Source: Verrucomicrobiales bacterium (GTDB taxonomy: Bacteria; Verrucomicrobiota; Verrucomicrobiia; Verrucomicrobiales; Verrucomicrobiaceae). From it: 5,689 bases of DNA. The stretch is taken from NCBI GenBank assembly GCA_003453085.1, contig DMMK01000458.1:1-5689 (forward strand), given 5' to 3'. The notes beneath the pieces were generated by a model. The model did not search any database. It had not been told where the DNA came from and was given only the letters and a program-made list of their open reading frames with translations. A program made the translations under genes and the position numbers. This document shows positions 1-5,293 of the stretch, in pieces. Numbering within the stretch: the stretch's first letter is position 1; every line of letters begins with the position of its first letter.

Positions 1-359
1 ATGTGCTGCAGCGCACCCGTCAGCCCTTCAACATCACCTCCGTCGCCCAGGCTGGGGCTCTTGCCGGTCTGCTGGACCAGGATCACCAGGACAAAACGAA
101 GGCCATCACCGATGAAGGCCGTGCCTATCTCCAGGCCCAGTTTGAAGCCATGGGGCTCGAATACATCCCCAGCTACGCCAACTTCGTCCTCGTCAAGGTG
201 GGGGATGGCAATGCCGTCTTCAAAGCCATGATGGACAAAGGCATCATCCTGCGCGCCATGGCCTCTTACAAACTGCCAGAGTGGATCCGCGTCTCTGTCG
301 GTACCATGCCGCAGAATGAGAAGTGCATCGCCACGCTGAAGCAGGTGCTCGGAAAGTAA
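1..359 (+). CDS. hisC: Histidinol-phosphate aminotransferase, C-terminal part (5' end outside window)
   Basis: Fold-type I PLP aminotransferase that converts imidazole-acetol phosphate plus glutamate to histidinol phosphate and 2-oxoglutarate in histidine synthesis, in the cytoplasm. About 118 residues are visible, roughly the last third of a usual 350-370 residue protein. The frame is already open at the window edge, so the GTG at position 3 is an internal valine codon. Visible family signatures are the RQPFNITSVAQ segment near the left edge, the YIPSYANFVLV strand, GIILRAM, and PEWIRVSVGT near the end. The Arg in that last block corresponds to the substrate-carboxylate-binding Arg of the family. 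The PLP lysine lies upstream of the window. The reading frame ends in TAA. No other his gene is visible downstream. Related aminotransferases (aspartate or aromatic type) share the fold, but the RQPFN and IRVSVGT blocks favour HisC. Confidence 0.9.
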   Translation, partial: VLQRTRQPFNITSVAQAGALAGLLDQDHQDKTKAITDEGRAYLQAQFEAMGLEYIPSYANFVLVKVGDGNAVFKAMMDKGIILRAMASYKLPEWIRVSVGTMPQNEKCIATLKQVLGK

Positions 360-658
360 AAAGCACTGCTACCCGTGAGGATCCTGCCCAGGAAGGTATC
401 CAGGGCAGGGGGGAAGAGTTGGTTGCTCTCCCGATTGAGGGGCCAAAGCTCGGAAATCCAGAGGAAATCCCTCTTTGGGAGGGGCTGGCTGAAGGCGGCC
501 TGTACGTCGTCGCAGAGGTGGCATCCAGGCGGCGGCTTCTAACAAGATGCGTTCCAGGGTTGTCAAAAGGGGAAAATGTTCTAGCCTGCTTGCCCCTCCG
601 GCCCAGGTGCTCTGCGCGTCGTGCTGTCGGAAGGGATTAAAAGCCGCCTTTTCAAGCC
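360..658. other. Intergenic region between hisC and tig, no supported gene
   Basis: About 300 bp without a convincing coding frame. A + strand frame that starts inside hisC (323-640) and a - strand frame (369-566) are open, but neither resembles a known protein and both look like chance frames in GC-rich DNA. The region holds the hairpin listed separately (383-409). It also holds two mutually exclusive short stems: AGAGG 460-464 with CCTCT 470-474, or CCCTC 469-473 with GAGGG 479-483. A weak promoter-like pair is TTGTCA (560-565), a 16-nt spacer and TAGCCT (582-587); the -10 half matches the E. coli consensus poorly. I recognise no tRNA, riboswitch or known small RNA. The tig promoter presumably lies here. 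Confidence 0.5.
383..409 (+). other. Hairpin just downstream of hisC
   Basis: Inverted repeat with 11-nt arms (383-393 and 399-409), 10 of 11 positions pairing (one A-A mismatch), and a 5-nt loop AGGTA. It begins 24 nt after the hisC stop codon. No T-run follows on the + strand, where the next bases are G-rich, so it is not a standard intrinsic terminator. It could stabilise the hisC mRNA 3' end or help a factor-dependent terminator. The structure is seen in the sequence; the role is inferred. Confidence 0.4.
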
Positions 659-2017
659 ATGAACATCAACGTCGAACACCAGCCCAACTGCCGCGCCATC
701 GCCCACATCCGTGTGCCGGCCGAAGAAGTCGCCAAGCAGCGCTCCGCCATCACCGCTTACTTTGCCACCCAGGTGCGCCTGCCCGGCTTCCGCCCAGGCA
801 AGGCCCCGGCTGCCGCCGTGCAAAAGCGTTTTGGTGATGACATCCGCAGCGAACTGGAAAAGCAGCTCATCAATGACGGTCTGCGCACCGCCATCAAAAA
901 CGAAGGCCTCGAAGTGCTGAACATCCTCTCCGTGACGGACAAAATCCTCCACGAAACGGACAAGAGCTTCAGCTTCAGCGCCGAAATGAGCCTAGCACCG
1001 AAAATTGAACTGCCAGAATACAAAGGCATCCCGGTGAAGCTCGCCCGCATCGAAGTCACCGATGCCGATGTGGACCACGACATCCTGCACCTGCGCGAGC
1101 GCTACGCCACTTTCGCTGATGTGGAGCGCCCTGCCGCCCTGGGTGATGCCGTCGTGCTGGGTTTCACCGGCAGCCTTGAAGGCCAGCCTCTGGGAGAAGT
1201 GCTGCCAGACGCCCCTGACCACCTGAAGCAGATCGAAGAAAACTGGTTCCTCCTTGATGCCGAAGAAGACTTCCTCCCAGGCTTCTATGCGGGCCTCGTT
1301 GGCATCACCAAGGATGAGCAGCGCACCCTCTCCCTGGCCCTGCCAGAAGACTTCGCTTTCGAAGGCCTCCGTGGCAAGACCCTGGACCTTGCCGTGACCT
1401 GCAAAGGGGTGAAGGACAAGGTGATCCCCGAACTCGATGCCGAATTCATCCAGAAAATCGGCGGTGGAGAAATGACCGAAGAAACGCTGCGTGGCGAAGT
1501 GAAGGAAGCCGTGCGCCGCCGCCGCGAGCAGGCCCGTGAAACCGCCAAGAGCAATCAGGTCATCGCCCACATCTTTGAGAAGGTGGAATTCGATGTTCCC
1601 CAGGAAATCGTCAACCGTGAGGCCCAGCGCCGCACCAATGACATCGCCACCCGCGCCATGCAGCAGGGCATTTCCCAGGACGAGCTCCTGAAGCAGCAGG
1701 ACGAAATCCTCAGCAACGCCACCAACCAGGCGAAGCAGAGCGTGAAGGTCAGCTTCATCCTGGAACAGGTGGCCAAGAAGGAAGGCCTGAGCATCTCCGA
1801 CGAGCAGCTCACCTACGCCCTGGCGAACATGGCTGCCCGCCAGAAGAAGCCTGTGAAGAAGTTCATGGCCGAGGCTCAGAAGAGCGGTCTCATCGAGCGC
1901 ATGCGCGATGATCTGCTCCTGGAAAGCGCCCTGCAGTTCCTCAAGGACAATTCCCAGATCGAAGAAACCGAGCCTGAAGCAGAACACTGCGACACGCACT
2001 CCCCGGCTGCTGCCTAA
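659..2017 (+). CDS. tig: Trigger factor, ribosome-associated chaperone / peptidyl-prolyl isomerase
   Basis: Binds the large ribosomal subunit near the exit tunnel (protein L23) and shields nascent chains. Length is 452 aa against 432 for E. coli. The N-terminal ribosome-binding domain (about 1-115) carries the signature GFRPGKAP at 43-50, the same numbering as E. coli GFRKGKVP, with Phe44-Arg45 kept and Pro for Lys at 46. The FKBP-like PPIase domain (about 155-255) is recognisable from GDAVVLGFTGSLEGQ, DFLPGFYAGLVG and LPEDF..EGLRGK. Its flap (about 178-204) seems some 10 residues longer than in E. coli, with an acidic DAPDH..EENW stretch. The C-terminal helical arms run from PELDAEFIQKIGGGE (257 on) to about 435. 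The tail is acidic, then ends HSPAAA. ATG 659 is supported by the standard GFRxGK position; no Shine-Dalgarno precedes it (a purine run at 631-636 is too distant). Gene and terminator form a self-contained unit without clpP or clpX next to it. Confidence 0.97.
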   Translation: MNINVEHQPNCRAIAHIRVPAEEVAKQRSAITAYFATQVRLPGFRPGKAPAAAVQKRFGDDIRSELEKQLINDGLRTAIKNEGLEVLNILSVTDKILHETDKSFSFSAEMSLAPKIELPEYKGIPVKLARIEVTDADVDHDILHLRERYATFADVERPAALGDAVVLGFTGSLEGQPLGEVLPDAPDHLKQIEENWFLLDAEEDFLPGFYAGLVGITKDEQRTLSLALPEDFAFEGLRGKTLDLAVTCKGVKDKVIPELDAEFIQKIGGGEMTEETLRGEVKEAVRRRREQARETAKSNQVIAHIFEKVEFDVPQEIVNREAQRRTNDIATRAMQQGISQDELLKQQDEILSNATNQAKQSVKVSFILEQVAKKEGLSISDEQLTYALANMAARQKKPVKKFMAEAQKSGLIERMRDDLLLESALQFLKDNSQIEETEPEAEHCDTHSPAAA

Positions 2018-2051
2018 TCGGCACTGCGGGCGAAATCACGCAATTCATGAT

Positions 2052-2090
2052 GACCCGCCCCGCGCTTCGTCGCTGGGCGGGTCTTTTTTT
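2052..2090 (+). terminator. Intrinsic terminator of tig
   Basis: Perfect 9-bp GC-rich stem: GACCCGCCC at 2052-2060 pairs with GGGCGGGTC at 2075-2083. The 14-nt loop can itself fold on a TTCG centre. A run of seven T (2084-2090) follows directly. It starts 34 nt after the tig stop codon, so it should end the tig transcript and separate it from the lipid gene cluster. On the - strand there is no matching T-run, so it works in one direction. Confidence 0.93.
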
Positions 2091-2183
2091 GCAACACGGT
2101 CGAATCTTCGGGCGGATCGCCTTCATCCCTCAAAAAATAGTTTCAGGATTTGCCATCTTAAAGACGGCCACCAAGGTGGGCTG

Positions 2184-2207
2184 GCCCGAATAAGCCGCTA
2201 TCCGGGC
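2184..2207. repeat. Inverted repeat upstream of the reductase cluster
   Basis: Nine-nt arms, 2184-2192 and 2199-2207, with one A-C mismatch and a 6-nt spacer AGCCGC. It lies 26 nt before the reductase start codon, in the only gap that could carry a promoter for the four-gene cluster. A second, perfect CCACC-AA-GGTGG palindrome lies just upstream at 2168-2179. Either could be an operator or a 5'-UTR hairpin. I see no convincing -35/-10 pair in 2091-2233. The symmetry is seen; any regulatory role is inferred. Confidence 0.35.
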
Positions 2208-2233
2208 GCTGTTTTGCCCTTCTCATTCCTTAC

Positions 2234-2971
2234 ATGCCAGATCCACGTCGCCTACTCATTACCGGAGCCAATGGAAGCCTGGGCCACGCCACGGCTAGGT
2301 ATTTTCTGGAGCGAGATCCGCTCTGTTTGGTCTTTCTAGGCGTGCGCGAGCGGCGCGAGAAGGCTGTAGCTCTGGTCGCGGAATTCCCTGGCCGCGCCTT
2401 TCTGTGTCCTCTAGAAATCACCCGGCAGGAATCCTGGGTTGAGGCGGTCAACCAGGTCGAATCCGAAGGTGGCGGCCCCCTTTCTGTGCTGATCAACAAC
2501 GCCGGTTACCATGATGACGCCCTACTGGCCACGATGACGCAGCCGCAGTGGTCGGGTGTTCTGGATGCGAATCTCAATGCGGTCTTTTTGGGCTGTCAGT
2601 CGGCCCTCCAGCCCATGATGCGCCAGCGCTGGGGCCGGATCATCAACATGGGCTCGATCTATTCGAGCCGCGCTCCGGCTGGGCAGACCAATTACGCGGC
2701 GGCTAAAGCGGGAGTCATCGGTCTCACGCAGAGTCTGGCCAAGGAGACGGCGCGTCTGGGCATCACAGTCAATGCCATCTGTCCTGGCCATATCGAGGGT
2801 GCCCTGCCCGCCTCCTGGAGCGAAGAGCAGATCAAGGCCGTGCGGCGGGAGACGCCCATGCGCCGATTTGCCCGCCCCGAAGAGATTGCCGCCGTGGTTT
2901 TCTTCCTTGCCTCACCGGAGGCGAGCTATATGACTGGCGCTTCTCTGAAACTGGATGGTGCCCTTGTCTGA
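2234..2971 (+). CDS. FabG-like short-chain dehydrogenase/reductase (3-oxoacyl-ACP reductase type)
   Basis: Probable cytoplasmic NAD(P)H-dependent reductase of 245 aa, the usual classical-SDR length, most like FabG, which reduces 3-oxoacyl-ACP to 3-hydroxyacyl-ACP. Visible motifs are the Rossmann glycine loop TGANGSLG (10-17), NNAG (88-91), the catalytic Asn113 in DANLNAV, Ser141 in NMGSIYS, the Tyr154-x3-Lys158 pair in NYAAAK, and the PG motif at 184-185. The C-terminus MTGASLKLDG resembles the FabG end. Two points are odd. The glycine loop is TGxxGxxG, with Ser15 where classical SDRs have Gly. Of the two Arg that dock ACP in E. coli FabG, the first (R129) is kept as Arg132, while the second (R172) aligns with Leu175, with Arg174 beside it. 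The ACP gene 38 nt downstream supports an acyl-ACP substrate. There is no Shine-Dalgarno; the leader before ATG 2234 is pyrimidine-rich. The exact substrate is unknown; other SDR activities are possible. Confidence 0.85.
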   Translation: MPDPRRLLITGANGSLGHATARYFLERDPLCLVFLGVRERREKAVALVAEFPGRAFLCPLEITRQESWVEAVNQVESEGGGPLSVLINNAGYHDDALLATMTQPQWSGVLDANLNAVFLGCQSALQPMMRQRWGRIINMGSIYSSRAPAGQTNYAAAKAGVIGLTQSLAKETARLGITVNAICPGHIEGALPASWSEEQIKAVRRETPMRRFARPEEIAAVVFFLASPEASYMTGASLKLDGALV

Positions 2972-3009
2972 TTCCTGCTACTCATCCTCTGCTCTGTAAT
3001 TTATCACGA

Positions 3010-3264
3010 ATGAACCTCCGCCAACGCATCAAAGAAGTCATGGCCAGCGAACTGATGCTGGAAGTCAGTGCTGACGAAATCACGGATGACGGTCCGCTTT
3101 TTGGTCCCAATGGTATCGGCCTGGACAGTGTGGACGCACTGCAGCTGGTGGTGGCCATCGAAAAGCATTTCAAACTGAAGATCAGCGACCAGAACAAGGC
3201 CCGCGAAACGCTGCATAGCGTGGACAGCATCGCCAAGGCGATCGAAGAAGCGGGATTGGCCTGA
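3010..3264 (+). CDS. Acyl carrier protein (specialised, non-housekeeping type)
   Basis: Small four-helix carrier of 84 aa that would hold acyl chains as thioesters on a phosphopantetheine arm. The attachment site is Ser40 in GLDSVDALQL. The LFGPNGIGLDS loop before it is longer and more Gly-rich than in housekeeping AcpP and recalls ACPs in secondary lipid or polyene clusters (family knowledge, not searched). The helix II docking face differs sharply from E. coli AcpP. The positions of E41, E48, E49, D51 and E53 are Gln45, Lys52, His53, Lys55 and Lys57 here, so the usual acidic patch is neutral or basic. It sits 38 nt after the FabG-like gene and 13 nt before the membrane protein gene, which suggests one transcript and a shared acyl substrate. 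ATG 3010 has no Shine-Dalgarno but gives a full-length helix I. Confidence 0.92.
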   Translation: MNLRQRIKEVMASELMLEVSADEITDDGPLFGPNGIGLDSVDALQLVVAIEKHFKLKISDQNKARETLHSVDSIAKAIEEAGLA

Positions 3265-3277
3265 TCTCCTTGGGCGC

Positions 3278-4303
3278 ATGAAAAAGGCCCTGGTCATCCT
3301 GGTCAAACTTGGCATCACCACGGCCCTGCTGTGGATGATCTTCCGGGAGCACCGTTTTACTGTGGCCATTCTGCCGCATTTGCAGTCCATGCTCACGCAT
3401 TGGGGATGGACGCTGGCAGGCCTTGGCTTCGTGGGCCTGTCCACTTGGTTCAGCGCCCTGCGCTGGCAGGTCCTCCTCATCGGCCAGGAGCACCCCATAC
3501 CTGGTGGCGAGGTGCTGCGCGTGACGGTGGTGAGCAATTTTTTCAACATCACTTCCCTTGGTGCCGTGGGGGGGGATGCCTATCGTGTGTTGGCCCTCAT
3601 GCGCCGGCCAGGTGCTCGGCGGCTGCCCATCATGGTTTCCATCATGCTGGATCACATGCTGGGCATGCTGGGGCTTGCCATTTTGTTCCTCGCCTGCGGG
3701 TATGCTTTTCGAAATCGGCTCGACAGTTACGGCCCCGAAGTTCATGCGATTGTGAAAGGCTTTAGCTGGTTCATGGGCGGGTCCCTGGTGGGCATCCTGC
3801 TTTCCGCCATTTCCTTTACCCCTCGTCTTTACAACTGGGGTGAGCGGCAGTGGCCGAAGATCTTGGGATTTCCTCCCCTCAAGAGCTTTGCCCAGGCCTG
3901 CGATGCCATCCGCCGTGCCTGGGGCTGCTCCCTCCTCGCCGCGTTGCTTTCCATTTTCATCTTCGGCACCCACTTCCTGTCCTTTTACTGCGGTATTTAT
4001 GCGGTTGGGGGGCAGGCTCCTTTGTTGGAAATCATGGCTGCCATGCCCATCGTGGATACGGCCGCAGGCCTGCCCATCTCCGTGTCCGGCTTGGGAGTGA
4101 GGGAGAAGACTTTCGAGACTTTGGTGAGTGCCATGACCAGCCTGCCTGAGGCCACCGCCGTCTCCGCCTCCCTCGCGGGCTGGGCCATGAGCGTGGTCTG
4201 GGGCCTCTTGGGCGGTCTGCTCTTCATTCTTGGCCGGCGTCCTGCGTCGGCCCCACTTGCCCCTGTCGAATCCAATTCTGCTTCCCCCTCGCCCGACGTT
4301 TGA
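3278..4303 (+). CDS. Polytopic membrane protein, UPF0104 / lysylphosphatidylglycerol synthase TM-region family (flippase-like)
   Basis: Inner-membrane protein of 341 aa with about seven to eight hydrophobic segments (near 4-22, 43-60, 119-143, 163-182, 217-243, 250-268 and 293-318, plus a weaker one near 80-97). Family marks are Arg62-Trp63 after the second segment, NFFNITSLGAVGGDAYR (87-103), DHMLGMLGL (125-133) and PISVSGLGVRE (266-276). The family equals the membrane half of MprF, which moves aminoacylated phosphatidylglycerol across the membrane. This protein lacks the soluble aminoacyl-transfer domain, so it should not itself make lysyl-phosphatidylglycerol; a lipid transport or scaffold role is inferred. 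The C-terminal tail (321-341) is Pro/Ser-rich and disordered-looking. A run of eight G (3568-3575) encodes the conserved GGD. The stop codon overlaps the next start (TTGA). Confidence 0.85.
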   Translation: MKKALVILVKLGITTALLWMIFREHRFTVAILPHLQSMLTHWGWTLAGLGFVGLSTWFSALRWQVLLIGQEHPIPGGEVLRVTVVSNFFNITSLGAVGGDAYRVLALMRRPGARRLPIMVSIMLDHMLGMLGLAILFLACGYAFRNRLDSYGPEVHAIVKGFSWFMGGSLVGILLSAISFTPRLYNWGERQWPKILGFPPLKSFAQACDAIRRAWGCSLLAALLSIFIFGTHFLSFYCGIYAVGGQAPLLEIMAAMPIVDTAAGLPISVSGLGVREKTFETLVSAMTSLPEATAVSASLAGWAMSVVWGLLGGLLFILGRRPASAPLAPVESNSASPSPDV

Positions 4304-5136
4304 AACACCGCCTTGCCATTTCCCTCGGGTCCTCTTTTTTGGGCTTTGCCACCCACGCTGGGTTCATGGCCCGGCTACATTCCTTGGGGGTCCGCCCCAC
4401 CGTCATCGGCGGCTCCTCCGCCGGTGCCATTGCTGCGGGACTCTACGCTTCCGGCCTGCCGCAGGAGGTGATCCGCAAAACGGTGCTGGCCCACGGCTTT
4501 CGCCGCTCGTTTGTGCGCCGTACACCCTGGCTGACGCATTACCTGCGCTGCAGCTTCTTTGAATCCAATGTGGGAGCCTTCAAAACCGACGGTGCCATTG
4601 CCTACCTGGAAAAGGTGATGGGCAAGCGTGAGATCGAGAGCCTCTCCTCACCGCGTTTCATGGCTGCGGTGAGCAACCTGGAAACCTGCCGCACGCACTT
4701 CATCACCCGCGGCCCCCTGGCGCAGATCATGGTGGCTAGCTGCTGCATCCCCACTGTCTTTGCCCCCATTCCCCATGAGGGCATGCAATGCTTCGACGGT
4801 GGTGTGGCCCATGAGGCCCCCATTGACCCGTGGCTGGAGGACGAGGACATCGACGTCATCGTCATGCACCGGGTGACCCACACGGAAAGCCCGCCGCCGC
4901 GCATGTTCCCATTTAACCTTTTTCATCTGGCCTCCAAGGCCCATGAATGTGCCAGTGAGCAATTGCAGGAATACCGCCTGCGCCTGGCTGCCCTGCATGG
5001 GAAAAAAATCATCGCCACCCGTACGGTGCATTCCCGCCCGGCCGCCTTTTCCGGCAAAGAGATGCCGAATTACTACGCTGCCGGGGAAGCCCAGGCCCAG
5101 CACCTGTACGACACCCAGCTTAAAGACCTGCTGTGA
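4300..5136 (+). CDS. Patatin-like phospholipase family protein
   Basis: Predicted serine acyl hydrolase of 278 aa with the patatin Ser-Asp dyad: nucleophile Ser40 in GGSSAG (GxSxG, 38-42) and Asp166 in CFDGG (DGG, 166-168). ASCCIPTVFAP (146-156) is the usual patatin segment before the Asp. The N-terminal oxyanion loop is degenerate: LGSSFLGFATHAG (9-21) replaces the normal GGGxR/KG, with Ser-Ser for two Gly and Leu14 where a basic residue is expected. The TTG start at 4300 is chosen because the next in-frame Met (residue 23, position 4366) would remove this loop. The start shares TTGA with the preceding stop, implying translational coupling to the membrane protein. There is no signal peptide, so it is likely cytoplasmic or on the inner membrane face. 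The substrate is unknown; phospholipid, lysolipid or an acyl-ACP/lipid product of this cluster are options. Confidence 0.88.
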   Translation: MKHRLAISLGSSFLGFATHAGFMARLHSLGVRPTVIGGSSAGAIAAGLYASGLPQEVIRKTVLAHGFRRSFVRRTPWLTHYLRCSFFESNVGAFKTDGAIAYLEKVMGKREIESLSSPRFMAAVSNLETCRTHFITRGPLAQIMVASCCIPTVFAPIPHEGMQCFDGGVAHEAPIDPWLEDEDIDVIVMHRVTHTESPPPRMFPFNLFHLASKAHECASEQLQEYRLRLAALHGKKIIATRTVHSRPAAFSGKEMPNYYAAGEAQAQHLYDTQLKDLL

Positions 5137-5200
5137 TACTTGGCGACGACCGCTGACCGCTCTGCTTTTTGTGGCCCAGTGCAATACTTTTCGGTGATTG

Positions 5201-5220
5201 AAGGCCCTAGGCAGCCTTTT
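5201..5220 (+). terminator. Weak terminator-like hairpin after the patatin gene
   Basis: AAGGC (5201-5205) pairs with GCCTT (5214-5218) around an 8-nt loop, and only a short T stretch follows. It lies in the 157-bp gap (5137-5293) between the patatin and MFS genes. The stem is short and AT-tipped, so termination would be weak at best. The same gap has a tandem 7-bp repeat, GACCGCT twice at 5148-5161, and no clear promoter. Confidence 0.2.
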
Positions 5221-5293
5221 CTGGTGGCGGGAATGATTGTGCAAAGCATTTCCTGATTGCCACGTTGGTATGCCTGCTTCACTCTCCGCGCCC

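Noticed and set aside
3..5. GTG as a start codon for the first gene
   Set aside because: The protein begins in the middle of the aminotransferase fold, so the codon is internal and the gene is cut by the window edge.
369..566. 65-codon - strand frame in the hisC-tig gap
   Set aside because: Pro/Arg/Leu-rich chance translation without hydrophobic core pattern or start signal; could not be supported as a gene.
323..640. 105-codon + strand frame running from hisC into the gap
   Set aside because: Starts out of frame inside hisC, matches no family I know, and has no start signal.
992..1999. 335-codon open frame on the - strand opposite tig
   Set aside because: It lies wholly antisense to a clearly real trigger factor. 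High-GC codon bias easily leaves such frames open, and the translation shows no recognisable family.
3182..3973. 263-codon - strand frame opposite the ACP and membrane protein genes
   Set aside because: Antisense to two well-supported genes and spanning their junction; its composition is low-complexity and rich in Gly, Gln and His, with no domain signs.
3278..4303. Lysylphosphatidylglycerol synthase (MprF)
   Set aside because: Only the membrane-region homology is present; the C-terminal aminoacyl-transfer domain is absent and no such gene is adjacent.
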